NCBI GenBank assembly: GCA_014529385.2
Contig: CM043942.1
Location: 54,994,647 to 55,058,646, forward strand
Length of the DNA stretch: 64,000 nt
Source: Adiantum capillus-veneris
Taxonomy: Eukaryota > Streptophyta > Polypodiopsida > Polypodiales > Pteridaceae
Direction of reading: 5' to 3'
Of the stretch, positions 44,957-54,577 are shown one piece after another (the first letter of the stretch is position 1; each line of letters starts with the position of its first letter). The position numbers and the translations under genes were made by a program. The notes under the pieces were generated by a model. That model ran no database searches. It saw nothing but the letters and a program-made list of their open reading frames with translations, and was not told where the DNA came from.

Positions 44957-45840
44957 GTAAAGAGAAGAAGAAGAGAAAGCCCAGGAAACATTACAATGCA
45001 TCTGACTTTCCTTTGAGAGAAGGGCAACCAAATTATAGTTTAAGGGCAGATTTGGTGGGTAGAAAGGCTGATGTTACCTTTGGGAAACTCATGGAGATGT
45101 GTCCCAAGTTAAAGAGGCAATGGAAGCACGTAGTCAACCCCATGAAGAAGGAGCCTACAAGGGGGTCAGTGAGAGTCCTATCTTTGAATGAGCTACCTGA
45201 TATATGCCCCACTATGGATGCATGGCATACGAGGAAGTGCATTGGAGAGGCTTATATTGATGGAGGTGCACAGGTATGTGTTATTACTCAAGCTTGTGTA
45301 TCAAAGTTGGGACTCAACATGGTGAAGAATTCAGGTTTTTGCATAAAGCTTGCCAACCAATCAAAGGTGAGATGCTTGGGAGTTGTAAAGGACTTGGAGA
45401 TGGATGTATGTGATGTTAAAGTGTTGGTCAATTGCCATGTTATGCCCGTAGGTATTGGTGCTTTCCCTCTCATCCTTGGAAGACCATGGTTACAGGCAAC
45501 CAAAGCTATACATGATTGGGGACATGGTACCATCACTCTCTACAATAGAAGGGGTGATAACAAGAAGTTTGACATGGCTAGCAAGAAATCTTTGGATGCT
45601 AATTTTGATGAGAAAAGTGATGAAGAAGAGTCCTCAAGTGAAGAAGAAGACAATGGGGATGATGGCAGTGAAGTGGAAGATAGTAGCGATAGTGATCTAG
45701 ATGTTTCCTCCTTGTTTCTTGAAGAAGAGCATGATGAGAAACAAAGATTTCTTGGCCTTATGGAGAATGAGGATATCTCTGGTCCTTATGATCAAATTGA
45801 AGAGCTGATGCAACCCAAAGTTCAACCTAATGTCAAATAG
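44957..45840 (+). CDS. C protease ORF
   Basis: Open before 45013 and in a different phase from gag. It reads AYIDGGAQVCVITQACVSKL (active site D-G-G, as in element A) and FPLILGRPWLQATKAIHDWG. A long acidic serine-rich tail follows (EEESSSEEEDNGDDGSE). It ends at a TAG at 45838-45840. The sequence beyond (LIQGMLSPDL, then PVRQKLRRIG) is the RT N-terminal lead, cut at 46037 by insertion F. Confidence 0.88.
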
Positions 45841-46237
45841 GAGCTGATACAAGGTATGTTGTCTCCCGACTTGACTAGTCATGAGAAGGGTGAGTACCTA
45901 CATATGATACAACAATTTCCCTAATTATTCATCACTTCTTATGAGGAAATTAGAGGCTTTCAGAGAGAGGGAATCCACATTCCAATCAAGGAAGGAGCTC
46001 ATCCCGTACGCCAAAAGCTAAGGAGAATTGGGCACGTTGTCGAGAAATTTGTGTTCTTGCCAGGAAAGCACCGGGCTTATGGCTATGAGAGTTTGTGAGA
46101 GAACTCAACAAAAACTATATGAAGGAGTTAAACCATAGATTCCATGAAGACTAGGGTTTGGAAAGAAGTACAATCAAAGAAGCCCACCCATTCTCTCTTG
46201 CACTCACACGCACAAAGAAAGAACACAAAAGAGAATG

Positions 46238-46467
46238 TCAAAATAGCACAAAGATGAAAACATCAAGGCTATGGTCATATCGTATCATGGGTAATATGAA
46301 AGGGTTAATAGATGAGTTAATGGAATTCAATCTTGGCTGACCAAATATGCTACGAATTGTTCTTTGGAATTGTAGTTTTGTGCTTACCATAATATATATA
46401 TTTTGTCTAGTGATTGGGATTAATTGTCTGTACAAATCCTCTTGGTTCAAAGCAAGATAACTACGCT
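46238..46467 (-). CDS. F small ORF 2 (tandem module, unknown)
   Basis: Open between a TGA at about 46468 and the stop at 46238-46240. No ATG lies near the beginning; a TTG is at 46450. Conserved body: RQNIYI, FQRTIRSIFGQPRLNSI, INPFILPMIRY, LDVFIF. See element A's leader ORFs for the homologue. Overlaps the end of module 1 in another frame. Confidence 0.55.
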
Positions 46468-46650
46468 TACGTCAAAAGAAAAGTTATAGTCTATGAGAGG
46501 TAGTATGATGGGATCCGGTGATAGAAGTATTTCATTGAGCCTTTCTGGGCCAAAGAGAAACACTATACGTTGTTGAAAGTGTATTTTACGGCTAATCCAT
46601 ATGTTAATTTTAATAGATTGTACAGAGTGAAAGCGATAGAAATTATCATC
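46447..46650 (-). CDS. F small ORF 1 (tandem module, unknown)
   Basis: Reads YRFHSVQSIKINIW, FQQRIVFLFGPERLNEIL, SPDPIILPLIDY, FDVSVVILL and a stop at 46447-46449, with no interruption. It corresponds to A's leader module 1. The beginning is not certain because no ATG is obvious; splicing from an upstream exon is possible. Confidence 0.55.
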   Translation of the reverse strand, partial: DDNFYRFHSVQSIKINIWISRKIHFQQRIVFLFGPERLNEILLSPDPIILPLIDYNFSFDVSVVILL

Positions 46651-48050
46651 ATGTGGGTTATTAATCTAGGATAGTATGTGAGAAATGTAGATATGAGAGA
46701 AGTGAAGAAATGAGAAGTTTCCCTCCCAAGCCCTATTCTTGCCCGTAGGCAATAAGGATACTGCGGGGAGAGATGTACCTGTAGCAAGGAGAACCTAAAA
46801 TTTGTAGAGAGGATGAATTACTAAGAGTGAGAGAGATAGGTTTGGTTAAGGAGATGAGATTAGATATATATATATAATGGGTTAGAGATGAAAAAGAAAA
46901 CAACAAGAAATCAAGAAAACATCAATGTAGAACACATCTTACTTGACAAACCCTTCGGCACCATTATTGATGGAGAGAGAAGAAGAGGGGAGAATTCAAC
47001 TTTGATTGATACGCCAAGTCCATGCCCTTCTTTGATTAGAGTTGATCTTCCAAGGATAGCATGCAAGGATGGCTAGTCTTCCTCTAGGAGAAAGTGTAGG
47101 CTTAGGCTTATGTTAATGGCTAAGTACAATTAGGCATTACTACCCACTCCCTCAAGAATTCCTCTCATCAATGGCTTGAATGCTTGAGTTCATTTTCAAG
47201 GAAGAAGAGGTCCCCTTTTATAGGTGAAGGGAATCCCCAAGGGTTTACACAAGAAGAGAGGAGCCAGTGTGAACAGGAATTGAAAAAGTCAGAAATGAGA
47301 TGTCCCTGCATGATGTGGACAGATTGGGGTCCAGTATTTTGATCATATCTCTTCAACCGTATCTCCAAATAAAAAAGTAAAAATATGGGCAAAAAATGCT
47401 GCTCATTAGCTACGATTTTCATTTTAAAATCGTTTTCCAATTCAGATTGGAACCTTGTGTAAAAAATTCATCAAAATAGGGTCCATTTCTGGCAGCAAAA
47501 GTCTTCCTGTGGTCCCCTTAGCCTAGACTTTCATTTGATTCCAAAGGACACCTCATGCCATATGAAAGCATGACATTGCTCCTTGACAAATTTTTGTAAT
47601 CATGCTTGCAATAATGCATTAAAATAAGTGTATCTTTGAAATCATGCCACCTAGTGTCCCACTAGGATTTGATTCCCTCCTAGTAGCTATTTAAAAAGAA
47701 ATATAAAAAAAATAAGAAAAATACATAGAATATATATATATTGGAGTTTACCTTAGATATAGGATCTAACTAGGGTGTGAGATGATAATGAGATAGTGGA
47801 AATAAAGAATCAATGTTTTTTGCCCCAAGTTAAACAGGCGGAGCTATTGATGCTTTTCCCATAGTATTTTCTGATGGTGGTAAAGTAAGAATAGGTTACC
47901 CTTGAGAAAAATAATAGGATGAGATAGAAGGCTTATTATTATACCTAAATATGCATATGTACATTATAGGAAAGATAATTATGTATCTAAAAAATTACAA
48001 GATAGATCTTGTAGCATGCGTTCCCACTATGTACGTGTCACAGCACGACA

Positions 48051-49690
48051 ACGTACAACTTAATGCTTTAAAGGAAGAGGTAGACAAGCTTCTTGAAGCA
48101 GGTTTCATATGTCCTGTGAGCACTACAGAATGGGTGAGTCCTGTTGTTGTCACACCCAAGAAGGATGGAAATTGGAGGATATGTGTTGATTTTAAGCCTG
48201 TAAACGCAGCCATGAAGAGGGATCCATACCCTCTTCCTTTCGTAGATGACATACTTGATTCTTTTGCAGGGCATGAGAGGTATAGCATATGTGATGGATT
48301 CTCTGGATATTTTCAGCTCACCTTGGCTTTCGAAGATCGAAATAAGACCACAATTATCACGCCATGGGGATGCTTTTGTTATTGTGTGCTTCCTTTTGGT
48401 CTTATGAATGGCTGTGCGTGGTATCAAAAGCACGTCGACAAGGTGTTCTCTCCCTTTCTTGGCAAGTTTGTGAAGGATCTTATTGATGACTTTTGTGTTT
48501 ATAGCTCTAGAAAGGATCATTGTGCAAAGCTTGTGATGGCATTGAAGCAATATGATGAAAGTGGAGGTCAACTCAACCCAAAGAAGTGTCATCTTGCTCA
48601 ACCAAGAGTGAAGTTTTTGGGGCATATGATCTCAGAGAATGGGATTGAAGCGGACCCTGACAAAGTGAATGCTTTGGTGCTCCTCCCATCACCTAAAGAT
48701 ACAAAACAACTTTCTATTTTTATTCAAAAGGTGAAGTATATGGCAAGGTTCATTCCTTTGTCCTCTCAACTTCTTTATCCTCTACAACAAGTAGCAAGGT
48801 TGGATCCTCTACAATGGAAAAATGAATGTGAAGAGGTTTTTCAAGGTATCAAAGAGGTTCTTGGTTCTCTTCCTGCTATGCAAGCTCCTAATTGGGATAA
48901 GGAGTTTTATGTGAATCCATGAGTAGGTGAGGATGCTATTGGAGCTATGCTTCTTCAACGAGGTAACAATTCCCACTACATGAAGCCTATCTATTGTGCT
49001 AGCAGGGTGAAGCTAGAGGTGGAAAGAGGCTATACTGAGGTGGATCTCATTATGGTAAGCGTGATTTATGCATGTAGAAGGTTTAGGCACTACCTTCTCC
49101 CTAAACCATTCACATTCCTCACTAGCTACACTCTTCTACCTCAATTGGTGAATAGCCCTACTTTGTCAAAGAGGCTCATGAAGTGGATTATGGAGCTACA
49201 GGAATTCCAATTCTCTTTTCTTGTTGAGGAGAGTACAAGGGCTACATTGGCTGATTTGTTTACCTATAAGGAAATCCCTCTTCTTCTTAAGGAGGATGCA
49301 ATGAAGAAGCAACACATGGAAGCTCCTGACATGGACAATGCCTATCTATTGTTTTTTGATGGCTCTTACAGGAAAGCGCATGATGAAGCTTTAGGAGGTG
49401 TGGTAATCTATGATCCTCAAGGTGCTTTGGTAACTAAAAGGATTTTGAAGCTTACCGCACAAAGCAACAATGAAGCTGAGTAAGCTACTTTGGAGAAAGG
49501 TCTCAACCATTGCCTTGAGCTTGGCATCCATCGTGTGAGGGTAAGAGGTGATGCTCTTTTGGTGGTTAAGCAAGTACTTGGGGTGTGGCAAAGTAAGAAT
49601 CCAAGGCTGAAAAATATGTGTTTTCAAGTGAAGAATATGCTTAAGCATTTTGAAGCTTGGAGCTTAAGGCATGTGGACAGGTCTCAAAAT
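48051..49690 (+). pseudogene. C reverse transcriptase, RNase H and second RNase H
   Basis: RT from ALKEEVDKLLEAGFICPVS through WRICVDFKPVNAAMKRDPYP to LIDDFCVYSS (catalytic L-I-D-D). The native RNase H reads YVNP-stop-VGEDAIG and TSYTLLPQ, so its catalytic Asp positions are gone, much as in element A. The acquired RNase H reads LLFFDGSYRKAHDEALGG, SNNEAE-stop-A and RGDALLVVKQVLGVW, with motif residues otherwise present. Stops at 48920-48922 (TGA) and 49481-49483 (TAA) break the frame. Confidence 0.9.
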
Positions 49691-51086
49691 GAAGAAGCAC
49701 ATGGTGCAACGCAAGCTTCAATTGGGCATTTGTATGTAATAAGGGCTGATTCTCCTCTTTATTTGGGAAGGGAAGATTTAGAGAGGGAGGAAGAGTTTCT
49801 ACAAGCAGGTATGCTTCCATCAGAGTTGGAGAAGCCAAAAAAGTACGCCTTCCTACGTCGTGCCAAAAGGTATGCGCTACTTGTGATGCCTTGTATATGA
49901 AGGGGGCTGATCTTGTGATGAGAAAAGTGCCTTGGAAAGAGTAAATTTACAAAATTTTAGAGGAGAATCATGAGGGTTCTTGTGGTGGTCACTTTGCTTC
50001 AAAGATCACTTTGCAAAAAGTCTTGCAATAGGGTTATGTGTGGCCAAGTGTTCAACGTGATGTTCATCATTGATGCAAGTCTTGTAAAGAGTGTCAAAGC
50101 ATGGAAAATAGGGTTCTCAAATCATAAATTAGAGGCACCATTGTGGCTTATGATGTGTTTGAGAAGTGGGGTATTGATACAATAGGTCCTCTACCTGTGA
50201 CAGCTAGAGGCAAATGTTACATACTTACTGTTGTTGATTATCTATCCAGGTGGGCCTAAGCCAAAGCTGTTAAGCACATCACGAGTAAATATGTTTCCTT
50301 ATTTATATATGAAGATATTTTCTGCAAATTTGGTATGCCATTGGAGTTACTTTCTGACAAGGGTCCAGGTTTCAGGGGAGAGTCGGTGGATTTTCTATGT
50401 GAGAAGCTTCATGTGCATCACAGGTTTACTACTCCATATTATCCCCAATGCAATGGCATGAATGAAAGGTTTAATGGAGAGCTCATAAGGATGCTTACAA
50501 AGATGACAAGAAACAATGTGAAGACTTGGGATTTAGAGCTACCTTGTGCTCTATGGGCTTACAGGACTGCCATCAAATCAGGTACTGGTTTTTCTCCCTT
50601 CCATCTAGTTTTTGCCAAAGAGGCTTTACTTCCTATTGAGGTGGAGATACCAGCCTTGAAGATGATAAAAATCTTGAAGAAGAGCCCAATGATGAAGTCA
50701 AGGAAAGACTTTTTTATTTGCAACGTGTACAATTGGATAGGGTGTTAGATTTTGAGCATTATGAGCAGGTCTTGAAGAAGAATCAAGCAAAGGCAAATGA
50801 GAAGGTAAAGGACAAGGACATCAAGAAGGGTGACATGGTGCTTCGTTACAATAGTAAGCTTGATAGCAATTTTCAAAAGAAATTTCAAATCAAGTGGCAA
50901 GGTCCTTTCTTGGTCTTAAACGGGTTTCCAAATGGCACATATCAGCTTGCTGACTTGGATGGTACCCCGCATAAACCACGTGTGAATGGCTACAGGTTGA
51001 AGAAATATATTGCAAGGTTGATGACTGTGATTGAGGATGAGCCTTCTTTTGAAGAATTTTCTGATCATGTTTCTAATGATAGATGA
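49691..51086 (+). pseudogene. C integrase
   Basis: Zinc domain remnant (ENHEGSCGGHFASK, then CKSCKECQS) with stops. Core with GIDTIGPLP, LLSDKGPGFRGES and CNGMNERFNGEL (D, D, E present) and LWAYRTAIKSGTGFSPFHLV. C-terminal segment IKKGDMVLRYNSKLDSNFQKK through GTPHKPRVNGYRLKKY ends at 51086. At least three frame changes occur between 49900 and 50750. Confidence 0.88.
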
Positions 51087-51171
51087 AGTGAAGACTCCCT
51101 CATGTGGTTTACAGGATCTCTTTTGTGTTGCTGACCATGAATGATCTAGCGGGCTGGGGTGTGGCAAACTA

Positions 51172-52042
51172 TGTTGGGTGCATTTTTGACACCCCGTTTT
51201 TTGTAAATTTGTACATATGGACATGACGCCCGATGTCAAAAGGGCATGTGGGATTTCTTTTTGTGGGTTTTTTAGCTTGCTTTAGCAAGCACATGTACAT
51301 GCACTACAAGTCGCTAGTCTAGTGACATCTGTCGGGCTACTATAAGTGCCCGTGAGTGAGTTTTTTGAAGTGAGCCTTGTATATAACTAAAACTCATGTA
51401 CAAACTTAAAAAAAGCTCAGCCAAACATCAGAAATTTTCAGGGTTTAGCTCGTTGTGTCTCCTTGGTGCTCTTGGATGCAGTTTTTTGCCCCGACTAGCC
51501 TTCTCTACGTGTAGTCGTGTTGGGACAGCTTTCTGTTCGCATCAATTTTGCTCATGGAGTCATATGGAATCAATTTTGGTTATCTTTAGCTTTCTCGCCA
51601 GTCATTTTTCAATATTTTTTTCAAGCTTTAAAGTGCCCCAATTGGAGTTGTTCTCTTCAAGTTACGACTAGTTCTCTGCAGGGTTATGGCTATGGCAGCC
51701 TAGTGGCAAATTGTGTGTAGACAGATTCGGAGGGCATGTATCTACGAATTGTTGAATTGATGTTGAATTTATGGGTTTGTGATGTTTGATTATGAAAGGA
51801 GAGTCTCTCGTCTTCATCTACATTGGTCGGCGTGTGCTGTAAATCCATGCTTTGACAGTGTTTTGCTCTATGTGACATAGTCTCTTGGGTGGGCGACGGC
51901 TAGTAGATTCCCAAGGGTCTACTCCTATTGGACTGGTGGTGCTTCAAAAATATTTTTCAAAGATTTTGGTGTCTTGTAGTTCTCTTTCAACGCTCTTGGG
52001 TGACAGCACTATAGAGGTGTTTCAGTTTTCTTGTTTCCCACA
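51172..52042 (+). repeat. C 3' LTR (871 bp)
   Basis: Begins TGTTGGGTGCATTTTTGACA, preceded by the G-rich GGGCTGGGGTGTGG as a weak polypurine tract. Ends at CCCACA before ACGT. Confidence 0.92.
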
Positions 52043-53488
52043 ACGTCTTCTTATCTACATGCCAACTGTGGTAGTATTTCTCGTGTTTTTGAAGTCTTTT
52101 TTGAAGATTTTTATGATGGAGAGTGGCTTATGATTGGCCGCTTTGTAAGTACTCTCACTAGACGAGAAGGATGGAGTGATCAAGAATTCAGGAAGATCAG
52201 GAAAAAGGCCTATTACTATTTCCTGAAAGACGGACATTTATGGAAGCAACCGAAGCGCCCAGCAGGGGTACCACAACGTATTATTTGCGACAAAGCGACC
52301 CAACAGCAGGTGATTAAAGAGTTTCATGAAAGTATATGGGCTGGACACAGAGGAGCCTGGGCAACCTTTGTCAAAATTAAAGACCGATATTGGTGGAAAG
52401 GTATGTACAAAGATGTGGTTCAATTTGTGGAATCATGCTTAGTATGTCAACAGTACTCTTCTAATGTGCAACATAGAGATGGGTTGCATCCCACCTATCC
52501 ACTAGCTATGCACTACAAGTGGGTGGTGAAACTTATTACGATGCTAGTAGGAGTGTGGCAGATGAGATATATTGTTCTTTCCAGGGAAGATCTTACAAAC
52601 CAGGTTGAAGGCAGAGCTTTGCGTACCAAAGCTACCAGTTCAGTATGCAAGTTCTTGCTTGAAGATGTTATCTCTAGGTATGGATGTGTTGGCAGAATTA
52701 CTGCAGATAGAGGAGAGCTAGATGCAGATGAAGCTCGAGAGTTTTTTGCTCGTATGGGCATTAAACTCGCCCTCACCACAGCATATAATCCAGAAGGTAA
52801 CGGGAAGAGTGAAAGAGGACATCCGCCTATTGTTAAAGCTTTAGCAAAGGCGTGTGAAGGACATATTGGTGATTGGCCTAAAATCTTGCCATTTGCTTTG
52901 TGGGCTGATCGCACTACTCACAGTTCAATTACAGGATTTATGCCATTCAAAGTAATGTATGGGCATAAACCCATTATGCCTACAGAGGAAGCACTTACAC
53001 CTTGGACCATAATGCCATGGGAAGAAGGTATGTCTACTGAAGACTTGCTTGCTCTACGTATTCGGCAGCTGGAGAGGCGTCGACAGGATATTGAGCAGGC
53101 TAAAGAGAAGCTTAAGGAGGCAAGATTGAAGAACAAGGCAGCCGTTGATGGAAAGCATACACTACGACCACATGCTATCAAGGAAGGTGACTGGGTACTT
53201 GTTTATGACAGTAGCTTGGAGAACCAATACTCTGCTATGCGGAAAATGGTGAAAAGGTGGTTTGGACCATATGTGGTGCAACATGTTTTTGATAATGCGA
53301 CATATCAATTATGTGAACCAGATGGTACTATGCTTAAAGTGCCTATAGCAGGAAAAATAATCAAGTTGTTCAAGAAGCGAGAAGGCGAGATTGTTCTTGA
53401 AGATTCTCATTCAGATCCACCTCTAGAGGATCATGTTATGTATACATCATATGATATATCTGATGATGATTTTAATGAAGCTGATTAA
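52043..53488 (+). CDS. A' integrase (continuation after element C)
   Basis: Open for over 470 codons. Zinc domain HESIWAGHRGAWATF ... CLVCQQ. In the core the position of the first catalytic Asp appears as Lys (KWVVKLITM), while ITADRGELDADEAREFF and YNPEGNGKSERGH keep the second Asp and the Glu. GPY-type C-terminus (KRWFGPYVVQHVFDNATYQL). It is the best preserved part of A', although it was cut off from the rest by C. Codons before 52043 in the apparent ORF belong to C's LTR. Confidence 0.88.
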   Translation, partial: TSSYLHANCGSISRVFEVFFEDFYDGEWLMIGRFVSTLTRREGWSDQEFRKIRKKAYYYFLKDGHLWKQPKRPAGVPQRIICDKATQQQVIKEFHESIWAGHRGAWATFVKIKDRYWWKGMYKDVVQFVESCLVCQQYSSNVQHRDGLHPTYPLAMHYKWVVKLITMLVGVWQMRYIVLSREDLTNQVEGRALRTKATSSVCKFLLEDVISRYGCVGRITADRGELDADEAREFFARMGIKLALTTAYNPEGNGKSERGHPPIVKALAKACEGHIGDWPKILPFALWADRTTHSSITGFMPFKVMYGHKPIMPTEEALTPWTIMPWEEGMSTEDLLALRIRQLERRRQDIEQAKEKLKEARLKNKAAVDGKHTLRPHAIKEGDWVLVYDSSLENQYSAMRKMVKRWFGPYVVQHVFDNATYQLCEPDGTMLKVPIAGKIIKLFKKREGEIVLEDSHSDPPLEDHVMYTSYDISDDDFNEAD

Positions 53489-53521
53489 GTGAAATTGGCA
53501 TAGATCGGAGGCTGTGCAAGT

Positions 53522-53535
53522 TCAGAGGGGGTGAA
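53522..53535 (+). promoter_or_regulatory. A' polypurine tract
   Basis: TCAGAGGGGGTGAA directly before TGTCATGCAGC, a plausible 3' LTR start 48 bases after the integrase stop. Confidence 0.7.
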
Positions 53536-54577
53536 TGTCATGCAGCTCCGATCACATGCAAAGAAAGATGCCAGAAAAATGCACATTAAGTTTTTTTGAA
53601 GCTTATATGTTTAATGAACAGTGACTAAGGGCTGGTTGCAGGTCGAGTTCAATGCTGAATGTATGTCAAATGCGGCTGAAAGGGCCAAAACATGCCTTAA
53701 TGATGCTAAAAAGTGTTATGCTTGAAGTGAACACGGATGGGGTATTGTGCTCTAAAATTGTAGTGCTCGATGTGCTCTACTGGCCTGTCTTTACGGCTCG
53801 TCGATTGGAGCTACGATGAAGAAGTTATGGCAGTTTAAAGTTCAAGTCGATTGCAGATCCGTGCCAGATTGGGCAACAGCAGCTGACGGAATAAAAATGA
53901 AATGAATGCATCGGGCTGAAGTGCTCACTTTGTGGAGGACCCATTAGCGATGTCGCTAATGGGTACCTAGCTAAATTTAGCAAGAGGGGACATGCATCCA
54001 TAAAAAGAACAAATGTGTGGTTTGTTGGGATTTTTTCACCTCATCATCGGAAGGGCTCCTCCTCCTCCTCCTAAGCTTCATACCCTTAAGCTCTTGATAA
54101 TCCCAAAGCACCTAATCTCCTCCTCATAAGCGGGGATATTCTTAAGCTTCTCCTCCGAATCTTCAAGCTTGCTTAATCCTCGTAAGCTTAAACCCCTTCA
54201 TAAGCCATAATCCAAAGCTCTTAAGCTATCAAGAGCGGAGTTAACCCTCAAGCTTAAGTTTTTTTTTAACCTCTCTTAATCTAATCTATCACCATAAGCT
54301 AAGCCTAATCGAGTTTCTATCTCCTAAACCGAGCCTAATCTTCTAAGATTTCATTACCCGAGTCATAAGCCGTCTTAAACCTTCCCTAAGCCTCATTAGC
54401 CATTCGAAATCTGCTCTAAGCTTATTAACCATTCGAATCGAGGAGCAGAAGGCAAAGTAAGCAGAATTTCATCAATTTCTTGTTTAAGCACCTGATTTAA
54501 GCCAGTTTTTCCTTGTAAGAGCATTTAAGCTTCCATTAGGGATTGATTAATCATGGATTCTGTCGATTAACTGGAAA
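53536..54577 (+). repeat. A' 3' LTR, end not defined
   Basis: Starts TGTCATGCAGCTCCG. The 54050-54460 part is dense in CTTAAGCTT and CATAAGCC phrases. No second copy exists in the window, so the end at about 54577 is a guess. Confidence 0.4.

Larger units (their letters stand above)
46038..48050 (-). mobile_element. insertion F, 2013-bp LTR-like unit with two small ORFs
   Basis: Ends TGTCG and CGACA. It is flanked by ACGT (46034-46037 and 48051-48054), and removing it with one ACGT restores C's RT frame exactly. On the minus strand a TATA-like CCTATAAAAGGGG lies at about 47214-47226, giving U3/R polarity. It therefore looks like a solo LTR of roughly the size of A's LTR. Yet its 3' part holds the two tandem small ORFs found in A's leader rather than in A's LTR. 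A deleted mini-element is the alternative. No direct repeat of its own ends is seen. Confidence 0.75.
42612..52042 (+). mobile_element. Ty3/gypsy element C (dual RNase H, Tat-like), nested in A'
   Basis: LTRs 42612-43767 and 51172-52042 start TGTTGGG. The 5' copy ends CCCAACA, a perfect 7-bp inverted pair; the 3' copy ends CCCACA after a small lesion. The flanking ACGT (42608-42611 and 52043-52046) is the target duplication, inside A' coding sequence. Same domain order as element A. It carries insertion F and a MITE, and its genes have several stops, so it is older than A. Confidence 0.93.
39055..54577 (+). mobile_element. A', decayed Ty3/gypsy element split by element C
   Basis: Plus-strand order: gag zinc knuckle (39067), protease (39756), RT (40660), RNase H (to 42611), then element C (42612-52042), then integrase (52043-53488), purine tract and 3' LTR start (53536). 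Removing C together with one copy of ACGT keeps the reading frame across the junction. The 5' LTR is in or beyond the gap. The right end is not defined; 54577 is only where the next ORF begins. Confidence 0.75.

Noticed and set aside
44270-45031. 253-aa minus-strand ORF
   Set aside because: Lies antisense to C's gag and has no domain; the plus-strand gag explains it. The 185-aa minus ORF at 48068-48625 is likewise a shadow of RT.
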